A stretch of DNA of 64,000 nucleotides from Gottfriedia acidiceleris (GTDB lineage: Bacteria; Bacillota; Bacilli; Bacillales; Bacillaceae_G), in the NCBI RefSeq assembly GCF_023115465.1, contig NZ_CP096034.1, forward strand, positions 62,001 through 126,000. Reading direction: 5' to 3'. Positions 1-9,237 of the stretch are shown here, in pieces. The position numbers and the translations under genes are program-made. Within the stretch, counting starts at the first letter, position 1; each line of letters opens with the position of its first letter. The notes beneath the pieces are model-generated. The model was not told the origin of the DNA. It saw only the letters and a program-made list of their open reading frames with translations, and ran no database searches.

Positions 1-1
1 T

Positions 2-961
2 GAGGATTCAACTGGTTATGGTAGAATAATTAGGGGCGAAAATGGGTCTGTATTAAAAATTGTGGAGCATAAGGATGCAAGTCCAGAAGAGCTAACAGTT
101 CAAGAAATCAATACAGGTACATATTGCTTTGATAATAAAGCATTATTTGAAGCATTAAATGAAGTAAACAATAATAACGCTCAAGGTGAGTACTACTTAC
201 CAGATGTTATTGAAATACTAAAAGCAAAAGGTGAAATAGTAGCTGCATATAAAACAGCAAATTTCGATGAAACATTAGGTGTAAATGATCGATATGCATT
301 ATCTATTGCAGAATCAGTCATGCGCAAAACTATTAACAAAAAGCATATGTTGAACGGTGTAACAATTATCGATTCAGCTAGCACATATATCTCTGCAGAT
401 GCAAAAATTGGTTCGGATACAATTATTTACCCTGGTACAATGGTCTATGGAAATAGTATAATTGGAACGGGTAGTACAATTGGCCCAAACACTGAAATTA
501 TCGATAGTGAAATTGGTAATGATACAGTTATTAAGCAATCAGTTGTACATGAAAGTAAAATTGGTGATTCAACTACAGTTGGCCCATTTGCTCACATTCG
601 TCCTGCGTCAACATTAGGTGATGAAGTTCGAATTGGAAATTTTGTTGAAACGAAGAAAGTTACTTTTGGCAACGGAAGTAAAGCATCTCATTTAAGTTAT
701 ATTGGTGACGCGGAAATTGGTCAAGGTGTTAATCTTGGTTGTGGCTCAATCACTGTGAACTATGATGGTAAAAATAAATTTAAGACAACGATCGAGGACA
801 ATGTCTTTGTTGGTTGTAATTCAAATCTGATTGCACCTGTAACTGTGAAAAAAGGTTCATACATTGCAGCTGGTTCAACAATTACTGATGAAGTTCCAGA
901 AGATTCACTAGCAATTGCAAGAGCAAGACAAGTGAACAAAGAAGGTTACTATAAAAATTAA
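2..961 (+). CDS. glmU: Bifunctional UDP-GlcNAc pyrophosphorylase / GlcN-1-P acetyltransferase, C-terminal part (5' end outside window)
   Basis: GlmU makes UDP-N-acetylglucosamine for peptidoglycan and teichoic acid. The frame is open from base 2, so only the last 319 residues are seen; the family is about 456 long, so roughly the first 137 residues of the uridyltransferase domain lie upstream. The visible part starts with the STGYGRI segment and the EINTGTY motif of the uridyltransferase domain, then many isoleucine-rich hexapeptide repeats of the left-handed beta-helix acetyltransferase domain, including the [10 protein letters not shown] and GSITVNYDG active-site segments. The in-frame GTG at 62 is internal, because homology continues upstream of it. 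prs follows after 44 bp without a terminator, as in B. subtilis. Confidence 0.97.
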   Translation, partial: EDSTGYGRIIRGENGSVLKIVEHKDASPEELTVQEINTGTYCFDNKALFEALNEVNNNNAQGEYYLPDVIEILKAKGEIVAAYKTANFDETLGVNDRYALSIAESVMRKTINKKHMLNGVTIIDSASTYISADAKIGSDTIIYPGTMVYGNSIIGTGSTIGPNTEIIDSEIGNDTVIKQSVVHESKIGDSTTVGPFAHIRPASTLGDEVRIGNFVETKKVTFGNGSKASHLSYIGDAEIGQGVNLGCGSITVNYDGKNKFKTTIEDNVFVGCNSNLIAPVTVKKGSYIAAGSTITDEVPEDSLAIARARQVNKEGYYKN

Positions 962-1005
962 TTATAGATAAAAAGAAAAGAAAAAAAGCGGAGGGTACAC
1001 GAAAC

Positions 1006-1959
1006 ATGCCTAATCATTATCCAGACAAGCATTTAAAAGTATTTACTCTAAACTCGAATCCTAAATTGGCTGAAGAAATTGCAAAACACATTGGTGTAGA
1101 GCTTGGTAAATGTTCGGTTTCTCGTTTTAGCGATGGAGAAGTGCAAATTAACATTGAGGAAAGTATCCGTGGTTGTGATGTATTTATCATTCAATCAACA
1201 AGTTTCCCTGTAAATGAAAGTATTATGGAATTATTAATTATGATTGATGCTTTAAAACGTGCATCGGCAAAAACAATTAACATTGTAATTCCTTACTACG
1301 GTTACGCTCGTCAAGATCGTAAAGCTCGTTCACGTGAGCCGATTACATCGAAGTTAGTTGCAAATCTACTTGAAACTGCGGGATCAACTCGAGTGATTAC
1401 ACTTGATTTACATGCTCCACAAATTCAAGGATTCTTTGATATTCCGATTGATCACTTATTAGGTGTACCTATCCTTTCAGATTACTTTAGAAAAAAACAG
1501 CTTGAAGATATCGTAATTGTTTCTCCTGACCACGGTGGAGTAACGAGAGCTCGTAAAATGGCAGATCGTCTAAAAGCTCCGATTGCTATCATTGATAAAC
1601 GTCGTCCAAAACCAAATGTTGCTGAAGTTATGAACATCATCGGTAATATTGATGGTAAAACGGCTATCTTAATTGATGATATTATTGATACAGCGGGTAC
1701 GATTACACTTGCTGCTAATGCATTAGTAGAGCATGGTGCAAAAGAAGTATATGCATGTTGTACACATCCTGTATTGTCTGGACCGGCAATTGATCGTATT
1801 GAAAACTCTTGTATTAAAGAATTAGTTGTAACAAATTCAATTTGTCTTACTGAAGATAAAAAGACTGATAAACTTGTTGAGTTATCAGTTGCTGGCCTAT
1901 TAGGTGAAGCGATTATCCGTGTATATGAAGAGCAATCAGTAAGTACTTTATTTGATTAA
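1006..1959 (+). CDS. prs: Ribose-phosphate pyrophosphokinase (PRPP synthase)
   Basis: Makes PRPP from ribose-5-phosphate and ATP, the precursor of purines, pyrimidines, NAD, histidine and tryptophan. The 317 residues equal the B. subtilis length. RQDRK of the catalytic flexible loop starts at Arg102 and the PRPP-binding DDIIDTAGT motif at Asp224. The start is supported by a GGAGGG ribosome binding site just upstream. It sits downstream of glmU and is closed by a strong hairpin terminator. In B. subtilis the stress gene ctc follows; here the next gene is pth. Its product also feeds HprT, encoded near 19.4 kb. Confidence 0.98.
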   Translation: MPNHYPDKHLKVFTLNSNPKLAEEIAKHIGVELGKCSVSRFSDGEVQINIEESIRGCDVFIIQSTSFPVNESIMELLIMIDALKRASAKTINIVIPYYGYARQDRKARSREPITSKLVANLLETAGSTRVITLDLHAPQIQGFFDIPIDHLLGVPILSDYFRKKQLEDIVIVSPDHGGVTRARKMADRLKAPIAIIDKRRPKPNVAEVMNIIGNIDGKTAILIDDIIDTAGTITLAANALVEHGAKEVYACCTHPVLSGPAIDRIENSCIKELVVTNSICLTEDKKTDKLVELSVAGLLGEAIIRVYEEQSVSTLFD

Positions 1960-1994
1960 TATAAAAATTACATCTTTGCTTTGAAACTTATAAG

Positions 1995-2024
1995 AGGACG
2001 TAACCAGAAGTGGTTACGTCTTTT
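1995..2024 (+). terminator. Rho-independent terminator after prs
   Basis: Perfect 10-bp stem (1997-2006 with 2011-2020) around a GAAG tetraloop, followed by TTTT. It separates glmU-prs from pth. Confidence 0.85.
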
Positions 2025-2064
2025 CGTAATATAAACCAAGTGAATTAGAATGGAGGATAATAAA

Positions 2065-2628
2065 ATGAAGTTGTTTGTAGGATTAGGCAACCCAGGTAGA
2101 GAGTATGAAAGAACGCGACATAATATTGGATTCATTGCGATCGATGAATTAGCTCACCGATGGGGCTTTTCATTAACCCAACAAAAATTTAATGGTATTT
2201 ATACTTCAGGAATTGTGAACGGAGAAAAAGTTTTTTTGCTAAAACCTTTGACATATATGAACTTGTCAGGTGAATGTGTAAGACCATTTATGGATTATTT
2301 TAATATTGATATAGAAGATCTTGTCGTTCTATATGATGAAATGGATATTCCAACCGGAAAGCTACGTCTACGTACAAAAGGAAGTGCTGGGGGTCATAAT
2401 GGTATAAAGTCATTAATTCAGCATTTAGGAACACAAGAATTTCAACGTGTTCGAATTGGTGTAGATCGTCCATCAAATGGAATGAGTGTTGTAAATCATG
2501 TGTTATCAAACTTTTTTGAAGAAGAAATTGCTGAAGTAGTTGATGGTGTAAAAAGAGCTGCAGATGCATGTGAATATTTTTTAAAGCATTCTTTCGTGGA
2601 TGTAATGAATCAATATAATAAAAAATAA
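2065..2628 (+). CDS. pth: Peptidyl-tRNA hydrolase (SpoVC)
   Basis: Cleaves peptidyl-tRNA released from stalled ribosomes and recycles the tRNA; essential in most bacteria. The start is the ATG at 2065, since GGAGG at 2052-2056 lies 8 bp upstream; an earlier in-frame ATG at 2050 overlaps that ribosome binding site. This gives 187 residues, close to the 188 of B. subtilis. The N-terminal GLGNPG motif and catalytic His19 in TRHNIGF are present, with the conserved Asp region YDEMDIPTG and the GSAGGHNG loop. The B. subtilis gene is called spoVC because a mutation blocks spore coat formation. Confidence 0.97.
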   Translation: MKLFVGLGNPGREYERTRHNIGFIAIDELAHRWGFSLTQQKFNGIYTSGIVNGEKVFLLKPLTYMNLSGECVRPFMDYFNIDIEDLVVLYDEMDIPTGKLRLRTKGSAGGHNGIKSLIQHLGTQEFQRVRIGVDRPSNGMSVVNHVLSNFFEEEIAEVVDGVKRAADACEYFLKHSFVDVMNQYNKK

Positions 2629-2654
2629 AAAACAGGAATTTAAGCTTTCACATT

Positions 2655-2684
2655 GAATAAGTATAGTTAGTACAATCCATACTG
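2655..2684 (+). promoter_or_regulatory. Sigma-G/sigma-F-like promoter of fin
   Basis: GAATA (2655-2659), an 18-bp spacer, then CATACTG (2678-2684). This matches the forespore sigma-G form (GHATR, 17-18 bp, CATNHTA) except at the last base. It fits the known forespore expression of fin in B. subtilis and places the transcript start close to 2691, upstream of the ribosome binding site at 2707. Confidence 0.55.
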
Positions 2685-2716
2685 TATATATGAATTTATG
2701 TAGTATGGAGGAAGTA

Positions 2717-2950
2717 ATGGAATTATTAGATTGTCAGTGTCGGTATTGTAGTAAACAAATGGGTAGTATTGAAAAACAACAGTTGTTACAAGTTTCATCT
2801 TCGTATTGTCATTCTTTCGATGAAGAATTAAGCGATTTTGTAAATTTTATTCAATCTCCTAATCAAGTAATTTATATTGTGTGCGAGGATTGCGAAATGA
2901 CTCTATCTGAGTTTCCACATTACCATGAATATAAGAATTTCATAAATTAA
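2717..2950 (+). CDS. fin: Anti-sigma-F factor Fin
   Basis: Fin binds RNA polymerase in the forespore and helps the switch from sigma-F to sigma-G. The protein is 77 residues when started at the ATG at 2717, which has GGAGGAAG just upstream; an earlier in-frame ATG at 2690 would fall almost on the predicted transcript start. It keeps the zinc-ribbon pattern: CRYC near the N-terminus and CEDC near the C-terminus, then the family signature PHYHE. Position between pth and mfd is as in B. subtilis (yabK). The central part is divergent, so identification rests on cysteine pattern, size, PHYHE and synteny. Confidence 0.88.
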   Translation: MELLDCQCRYCSKQMGSIEKQQLLQVSSSYCHSFDEELSDFVNFIQSPNQVIYIVCEDCEMTLSEFPHYHEYKNFIN

Positions 2951-2953
2951 ATT

Positions 2954-2990
2954 GCCTTTGGTTTATAACTGAGGCGTTTTTCTGTTTTTT
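2954..2990 (+). terminator. Possible weak terminator after fin
   Basis: A short imperfect stem (GCCT at 2954-2957 with AGGC at 2972-2975, plus a wobble pair) is followed by a T-rich run at 2977-2991. The rest of the spacer up to mfd (2991-3109) shows no clear element. Confidence 0.4.
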
Positions 2991-3125
2991 TCTAGACTCT
3001 GTTAAGATGAAGTGTGTGTAGCTATACAAATGACACTAAAAAGAGCAAATTACAAAAAAACTATAAATATAAACTTCAACTAAGATTATTGTTACTTAGA
3101 TTGACTGTTAGGGGAGATTGACTTC

Positions 3126-6100
3126 GTGATTGGTTTAATTGAACAATTTAACCAGTATAAAGATATTAAGAAAGTAATAAATGGCCTGAAAAATGGTCTA
3201 AAAGAACAATTGGTTACAAACTTAACGGGATCTGCAAAGACGTTGCTTGCTGGAGCTGTTTTTAAAGAAACTGGACAAACGCAGTTAATCGTAACAAATA
3301 ATCTTCTCCAAGCACAAAAAGTATCGGAAGACCTAAAATCAGTAGTTGGGGAAGATAAAGTATTTTTATATCCTGCAAATGAATTAATTGCTTCAGAGAT
3401 TGCAGTATCAAGTCCAGAGCTTAGATCGCAAAGACTAATCGCATTAAATAGTTTGATGTCAAAAAAACCGTCCGTTGTAGTAACACCTGTTTCAGGATTA
3501 ATTGGCTTTTTGCCATCTCCAGAATTATGGAATAACTATCAGATCAATTTTGAAATTGGTGAAGAAATTAACTTATCGAATTTGATTTCAAAGTTTGTCC
3601 AAATGGGCTATGAACGTGTTGGTATGGTCGAAAGTAAGGGAGAGTTTAGCGTACGCGGAGGAATTCTTGATATCTATCCGCTAACTTATGAAGATCCTAT
3701 TCGAATTGAACTCTTTGATACAGAAATCGACTCAATCCGTTCGTTTTCTCCTGATTCACAAAGGTCTATTACAAAATATGAGAGTGTCCATATTGGTCCA
3801 GCGACGGAAAGGATTATTTCCAAGACTGATTTGCAATTAGGAGTTCAACGAATTGAACAAGCATTTAAAACAACTCTATCAAAAATAAGTGATCAACAAG
3901 TAAAAGAGTTATTGGTTGAAAAGGTAACCTATGACCTTGAGCAACTAAAGCAAGGGCAATTAATAGATCAAATATACAAATACTTTGGTTTAATCTATGA
4001 AAACCAATTTAGTTTACTAGATTACGTTCCAAAGGAAACTGTTGTTGTTATTGATGAAATTTCGAGGGTTCAAGAAATAGTAGAGCAGCTAAAAAAAGAT
4101 GAAGCAGAGTGGTATACGTCATTACTTGCTGAAGGAAATGCATTACATGGAGTAAGTTTTTCACATGACTTTTTTGAATTACTACATTCGAGAAAGCGTC
4201 AACAAATTCATACGAGTCTTTTCCCTAGAAGAGTACCTCATACGCATCCTGAACAAGTAGTTTCGATTCAATGTAAATCGATGCAAGAGTTTCATGGACA
4301 AATGAATCTGTTGAAAAATGAATTAGATCGATGGAAGAAAAATAACTATACAATTGTTATGCTCGGTGAAAGTGATGAAAGAACAAATAAAATTGAAAAT
4401 ATATTAGAAGATTACAAAATCGAAGGTAAAATTGTCTCTTCTTTAGAGCAAATAAAAAATGGTGAAGTATACATCTTGAAGGGTGATCTTCGTTCTGGAT
4501 TCGAACTTCCTTTGGAGAAATTTGTTCTAATAACAGAGCGTGAGTTATTCACTAAAAAAGCTAAGAAGAAAAAAAGAATCAATACAAAATTATCAAATGC
4601 AGAACGAATAAAAAATTACTCAGAATTAAAAGTTGGAGATTATGTTGTTCATGTAAATCATGGTATTGGTAAGTTTTTAGGAATTGAAACATTAGAGATT
4701 AATGGTATTCATAAAGATTATTTACATATTCGATATCATGGGGACGACAAATTATTCGTACCGATAGAACAAATTGATCAAGTGCAAAAGTATGTTGGAT
4801 CTGAAGGTAAGGAACCAAAGATTTATAAACTTGGTGGTACTGATTGGAAAAAGGTTAAGAAGAAGGTTGAAGGCTCCGTTCAGGATATTGCTGATGATTT
4901 AATTAAGCTTTATGCAGAACGCGAAGCATCGAAAGGCTATGCTTTTTCACCTGATGGCCTCGAACAACAAGAATTCGAATCTTCATTTCCTTATCAGGAA
5001 ACTGACGATCAACTTAGATCAATTCATGAAATTAAAAAGGATATGGAAAGAGAACGTCCAATGGATCGACTGCTTTGTGGTGACGTAGGATACGGAAAAA
5101 CTGAAGTAGCTATCCGGGCGGCTTTTAAAGCAATTGTTGAAGGAAAGCAAGTTGCTATTTTAGTTCCTACTACAATTTTGGCACAGCAGCATTTCGAAAC
5201 ATTAAGAGAAAGGTTTCAAGATCATCCAATTAATATCGGTTTGTTAAATCGTTTCCGCTCTCGCAAACAGCAGCTTGAAACGATGAAAGGCTTAAAAGAG
5301 GGCTCTGTTGATATAGTAGTTGGAACACACCGCTTATTATCAAAGGATATTCTATATAAAGATTTAGGACTTTTAATTATTGATGAAGAGCAAAGATTTG
5401 GTGTATCTCATAAAGAAAAAATAAAACAACTAAAAGCAAATATAGATGTTTTAACTTTAACTGCAACTCCAATCCCTCGTACATTGCATATGTCGATGCT
5501 AGGAGTTAGAGATTTATCAGTCATTGAAACGCCACCAGAAAATCGTTTTCCAGTTCAAACTTATGTAGTTGAATATAATGCTGCATTAGTGAGAGAAGCG
5601 ATTGAAAGAGAGCTTGCTCGAGATGGACAAATATATTTCTTATATAATCGAGTAGAAGATATTGAACGTATGGCTGAACAGATTTCGATGCTTGTACCAG
5701 ATGCAAAAGTAGCTGTAGCACATGGTCGAATGAATGAAGGGGAACTTGAATCAGTTATGTATGCCTTTTTAGATGGTCAATATGACGTATTAGTAAGTAC
5801 GACGATTATCGAAACAGGCGTGGATATTCCAAATGTTAATACATTGATTGTATATGATGCAGATCGAATGGGTCTATCAACGCTTTATCAATTACGAGGG
5901 CGCGTAGGTCGTTCGAATAGAGTGGCATATGCGTACTTCACATATAAACAGGATAAAGTATTGACTGAGGTTGCCGAGAAGCGTCTGCAAGCAATTAAAG
6001 AATTTACAGAACTAGGTTCAGGTTTCAAAATCGCAATGCGTGACTTATCAATACGAGGTGCAGGAAATTTACTTGGAGCACAACAACATGGATTTATTGA

Positions 6101-6656
6101 TTCGGTTGGTTTCGATTTATATTCTCAAATGTTAAAAGATGCAATCGAACAGCGTAGAGGGGTTAAGAAAGAAGATATTATTTCAATTGAAATTGACATT
6201 GAAGTAGATGCTTATTTACCTGACACGTACATCCAAGATAGTAAGCAAAAAATTGAGATGTACAAGCAATTTAGACGTGTTGAAACGTTTGAAGAGTTAA
6301 ACGATTTACAAGATGAATTAATGGATCGTTTTGGTGATTTCCCGTTAGAAGTAGGTTACCTATGTCAGGTTGCTCATATTAAACTTTTAGCTATTGCAGA
6401 GAAGATTGAACTGATTAAACAAGTTAAATCAGAAGTGAGTGTTTATTTCTCTGAGAAGGCAAGTGCTAATATTGATGGTGGTAAGTTATTTCAACTATGT
6501 AATTCATTCGGTAGAGGCATTGGTCTAGGTATGGATGGATCGAAATTAAAAGTAACGTTTGACGTAAAAGGAAAAAATCCAGCTGATTGGCTTACTACGC
6601 TAGAAGGTTTAATTAATGGATTAAAGAACGTGAAAAAAGAGAGTGTAAACGCTTAG
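3126..6656 (+). CDS. mfd: Transcription-repair coupling factor Mfd
   Basis: DNA translocase that removes RNA polymerase stalled at lesions and recruits UvrA. The 1176 residues nearly equal the B. subtilis protein. Domain order: UvrB-like module (about 1-350), a linker, the RNA polymerase-interacting CarD-like domain around residues 500-570 (GDYVVHVNHGIGKFLG), the superfamily-2 helicase core with Walker A GDVGYGKTEVA at about 652 and Walker B DEEQRFG at about 754, the RecG-like TRG region with QLRGRVGRS, and a C-terminal inhibitory domain. GTG start at 3126 with AGGGGAG upstream. Confidence 0.98.
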   Translation: MIGLIEQFNQYKDIKKVINGLKNGLKEQLVTNLTGSAKTLLAGAVFKETGQTQLIVTNNLLQAQKVSEDLKSVVGEDKVFLYPANELIASEIAVSSPELRSQRLIALNSLMSKKPSVVVTPVSGLIGFLPSPELWNNYQINFEIGEEINLSNLISKFVQMGYERVGMVESKGEFSVRGGILDIYPLTYEDPIRIELFDTEIDSIRSFSPDSQRSITKYESVHIGPATERIISKTDLQLGVQRIEQAFKTTLSKISDQQVKELLVEKVTYDLEQLKQGQLIDQIYKYFGLIYENQFSLLDYVPKETVVVIDEISRVQEIVEQLKKDEAEWYTSLLAEGNALHGVSFSHDFFELLHSRKRQQIHTSLFPRRVPHTHPEQVVSIQCKSMQEFHGQMNLLKNELDRWKKNNYTIVMLGESDERTNKIENILEDYKIEGKIVSSLEQIKNGEVYILKGDLRSGFELPLEKFVLITERELFTKKAKKKKRINTKLSNAERIKNYSELKVGDYVVHVNHGIGKFLGIETLEINGIHKDYLHIRYHGDDKLFVPIEQIDQVQKYVGSEGKEPKIYKLGGTDWKKVKKKVEGSVQDIADDLIKLYAEREASKGYAFSPDGLEQQEFESSFPYQETDDQLRSIHEIKKDMERERPMDRLLCGDVGYGKTEVAIRAAFKAIVEGKQVAILVPTTILAQQHFETLRERFQDHPINIGLLNRFRSRKQQLETMKGLKEGSVDIVVGTHRLLSKDILYKDLGLLIIDEEQRFGVSHKEKIKQLKANIDVLTLTATPIPRTLHMSMLGVRDLSVIETPPENRFPVQTYVVEYNAALVREAIERELARDGQIYFLYNRVEDIERMAEQISMLVPDAKVAVAHGRMNEGELESVMYAFLDGQYDVLVSTTIIETGVDIPNVNTLIVYDADRMGLSTLYQLRGRVGRSNRVAYAYFTYKQDKVLTEVAEKRLQAIKEFTELGSGFKIAMRDLSIRGAGNLLGAQQHGFIDSVGFDLYSQMLKDAIEQRRGVKKEDIISIEIDIEVDAYLPDTYIQDSKQKIEMYKQFRRVETFEELNDLQDELMDRFGDFPLEVGYLCQVAHIKLLAIAEKIELIKQVKSEVSVYFSEKASANIDGGKLFQLCNSFGRGIGLGMDGSKLKVTFDVKGKNPADWLTTLEGLINGLKNVKKESVNA

Positions 6657-6758
6657 GAAATGATTGCTTTAATTAGGCGATAAAGTAATTAAAAGTTACC
6701 AAAAAGTGCTTACAGTACTATATTTTTAGTAAAGGTGTTAAAAAATCTCACTTATTTT

Positions 6759-6787
6759 GTATAGAACTTTCGTTGTGAAGGATACTA
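6759..6787 (+). promoter_or_regulatory. Sigma-G-like promoter of spoVT
   Basis: GTATA (6759-6763), exactly 17 bp, then GATACTA (6781-6787). This fits the forespore sigma-G consensus in 11 of 12 informative positions. SpoVT is known to be made under sigma-G in B. subtilis. Confidence 0.65.
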
Positions 6788-6877
6788 TCATTAATTAAGG
6801 GTGACCCTACCTCATTGTCACTCGGATATCTTTCATCAACGTAGACATGCAAGTAAGTGAGGAGGCGCTTTACAAGT

Positions 6878-7414
6878 ATGAAAGCAACAGGTATAGTTCG
6901 TCGAATTGACGATTTAGGTCGAGTAGTAATACCAAAAGAAATTAGGAGAACTTTACGGATTCGTGAGGGTGATCCATTAGAAATATTTGTGGACCGAGAT
7001 GGAGAAGTCATTTTAAAGAAATATTCACCAATTAGTGAATTAAGTGATTTTGCGAAGGAGTACGCTGATGCACTTTACGACACACTTGGACATACTGTCA
7101 TTATAAGTGACCGAGATTCAGTTGTAGCAGTTGCGGGGGCTTCCAAAAAAGAATACTTAAACAAAAACATTGGTGATATTATCGAAAAAACTATGGTGGA
7201 GCGTAACTCAAAAGTAGTTAGCGAGCCTGGGGAAGCTTCATTTATCGAAAGTGTAATTGAAAAATACCAATCCTATGCAGTAGGAGCAGTCATCGCAAGT
7301 GGAGATCCAATTGGAGCTGTTGTTATCTTTTCAAAGGATAAAACAATTTCTGAAGTGGAAAAGAAAGCAATCGATACTGCTACTAACTTCTTAGCTAGAC
7401 AAATGGAGCAATAA
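6878..7414 (+). CDS. spoVT: Stage V sporulation regulator SpoVT (AbrB family)
   Basis: Forespore DNA-binding protein that tunes sigma-G-dependent genes and affects spore germination. Starting at ATG 6878 (GGAGGCG at 6861-6867) gives 178 residues, the B. subtilis length; an in-frame GTG at 6857 would precede this ribosome binding site. Residues 1-50 form the AbrB swapped-hairpin domain (GIVRRIDDLGRVVIPKEIRR, then GDPLEIFVD); the rest is the GAF-like sensor domain. It stands alone between mfd and yabM, with its own promoter and terminator. Confidence 0.97.
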   Translation: MKATGIVRRIDDLGRVVIPKEIRRTLRIREGDPLEIFVDRDGEVILKKYSPISELSDFAKEYADALYDTLGHTVIISDRDSVVAVAGASKKEYLNKNIGDIIEKTMVERNSKVVSEPGEASFIESVIEKYQSYAVGAVIASGDPIGAVVIFSKDKTISEVEKKAIDTATNFLARQMEQ

Positions 7415-7433
7415 TCATATATGAAGTAAACAT

Positions 7434-7475
7434 GGGCCAGTAAAGGAATATTACCTTGACTGGTCTTTGTTTTTC
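7434..7475 (+). terminator. Terminator after spoVT
   Basis: Twelve-base-pair stem with one wobble and one mismatch (7435-7446 with about 7454-7465), followed by TTTGTTTTT. Confidence 0.8.
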
Positions 7476-7572
7476 CCTTTGATATAAACTACCGTATTCA
7501 CATTTGAACAAACCCATTACTTGCTAAAATTGGAAAAGAGAGGTTTTTTCTTTTGGCAACTCTTTACATAAG

Positions 7573-7598
7573 CCCTATTAATGTAATACATTAAAGGG
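7573..7598 (+). repeat. Palindrome upstream of yabM
   Basis: CCCTATTAATGT (7573-7584), a 3-nt centre, then ACATTAAAGGG (7588-7598). The arms pair fully apart from one bulged base. It lies 14 bp before the yabM ribosome binding site (7612-7618), where an operator or 5'-UTR hairpin would act. Confidence 0.5.
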
Positions 7599-7629
7599 TG
7601 AACCGTCTATCAAAGGAGTTGTTATCCTT

Positions 7630-9219
7630 TTGCAAAAAGCTAAGCAAAAAGCAGCCCTACAAGGGGCTTTGTTCATAACAATAGCATCATTATTATCGAA
7701 AGTACTAAGTGCGTTTTATAAAATTCCTTATCAAAATATTGCCGGCGATTTAGGTTACTATATTTACCAACAGGTTTATCCTGTCTACGCAATTGCTTTA
7801 GCTTTTTCTACATATGGCTTTCCTTTAGTTTTATCATCTTATGTTGCTGAAAGATTGGCGAAAAAAGACGACAAAGGGGCTAAAGATTTGGTGTATGCAA
7901 CATTTATGATGTTGTTGGTCATTGGTATATTGTGTTTCTTTACTTTATACATAGGAAGTAATAGTATAGCGAAGTTTATGCGTGATGATCATCTAGCGAT
8001 GTTAATTCGTGTTGTTAGTGTTGGCTTTTTATTTGTTCCAATTACTTCAGCATTTCGAGGATATTATCAAGGTTTAGGGGATATGGGACCAACTTCAGTC
8101 AGTCAGGTGATTGAGCAATTAATTCGAGTTATTACGATTTTAGTGCTGTCACTTTATTTAATTCAAACGACCGACAATCTTTATATTGTCGGTGCAGGGG
8201 CTGTTTCAGGTTCAATACTTGGTAGTATAGCAGCGATACTGTACTTCTTTTATTGGGTTTCTTTTCGTGGATCTGGTTTGACCATACCCTCATTTGGTTT
8301 ACTTAAAACCTATCGATTAGAATTAAAAACAATTTTGTATCAAGGTATCCTACTGAGCTTAAGTAGTTTAGTACTTGTATTCATTCAGTTTATCGATTCA
8401 CTCTCTTTTTATCCGTTATTAGTACAGTATGGATATCATGTTGAAGGTGCTAAGCTAGTAAAGGGTATTTATGATCGTGGATTTCCGCTCATTCAATTAG
8501 GCTCTGTCATTGCTTCATCATTTTCACTGGCCTTAATTCCGTACTTATCAAGTGAATTAGTTCGTAAAGAACATCATTCTATTAATAATCGAATCTCAGG
8601 TGCCATTAGAGTAAGTATTGTAGTAGGAGCAGCAGCAACAATTGGTTTAATTTCAATTATCCATCCGACCAATATCATGCTTTATCGAAATGATTTAGGA
8701 ACGGATGTCTTAACTGTTTTATGTATATCGATCTTCTTTGCTGGGGTATCGATTACGACATCTTCAATCGCACAAGGATTAGGTAAAAGTTTAATTCCAG
8801 CTTTAAATGTAATTGCTGGAGGTTGTGTTAAATTTATTGGAAATGTTATTTTAATGGAGCAAATCGGATCTAAGGGAGCAGCTTATTCAACGGTATCTGC
8901 TTTAATTATTGTTACGATTTTGAACTTAGCTTATATATATAAATTGTCAAAAGTAACATTTTTTGACTTTAAGTTTATTGTGAAATTACTAGTATCTGTA
9001 GCCATTTTGTATGGTTGTGTATATGGTTATGAATATGTATTTGAAAAATATGCGATGTTTATTAACCCACTTCGTTTGAGAATGTTAGTTGAGGCACTAT
9101 CTTCAGCGGTTGTAGGTGCAATCGTATTCGCGATTGTATTAATAAAAATTAAGTTATTTACAGTAGAAGAGCTAAGCTCAATCGTTAAAAGTGAAAAATT
9201 AAGAAAATGGCTTTCTTAA
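7630..9219 (+). CDS. yabM: Polysaccharide-type flippase of the SpoVB/MurJ (MOP) family, YabM
   Basis: Integral membrane protein of 529 residues with about 14 hydrophobic segments, of the MVF/MOP lipid-linked saccharide flippase family. The N-terminus (ALQGALFITIASLLSKVLSAFYKIPYQN) and the FRGYYQG motif in the first third are typical of SpoVB-like proteins. The start is TTG at 7630 with AAAGGAG upstream. It is the positional match of B. subtilis yabM, a spoVB paralogue. The transported substrate cannot be read from sequence; a lipid-linked cell wall or cortex precursor is likely from the family. mazG follows after 18 bp, probably in the same operon. Confidence 0.88.
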   Translation: MQKAKQKAALQGALFITIASLLSKVLSAFYKIPYQNIAGDLGYYIYQQVYPVYAIALAFSTYGFPLVLSSYVAERLAKKDDKGAKDLVYATFMMLLVIGILCFFTLYIGSNSIAKFMRDDHLAMLIRVVSVGFLFVPITSAFRGYYQGLGDMGPTSVSQVIEQLIRVITILVLSLYLIQTTDNLYIVGAGAVSGSILGSIAAILYFFYWVSFRGSGLTIPSFGLLKTYRLELKTILYQGILLSLSSLVLVFIQFIDSLSFYPLLVQYGYHVEGAKLVKGIYDRGFPLIQLGSVIASSFSLALIPYLSSELVRKEHHSINNRISGAIRVSIVVGAAATIGLISIIHPTNIMLYRNDLGTDVLTVLCISIFFAGVSITTSSIAQGLGKSLIPALNVIAGGCVKFIGNVILMEQIGSKGAAYSTVSALIIVTILNLAYIYKLSKVTFFDFKFIVKLLVSVAILYGCVYGYEYVFEKYAMFINPLRLRMLVEALSSAVVGAIVFAIVLIKIKLFTVEELSSIVKSEKLRKWLS

Positions 9220-9237
9220 AAGAACAGGAGGATCAAA

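Noticed and set aside
6660-6710. TTTAATTA inverted repeat after mfd as a terminator
   Set aside because: Weak AT-only stem and no T run after it.
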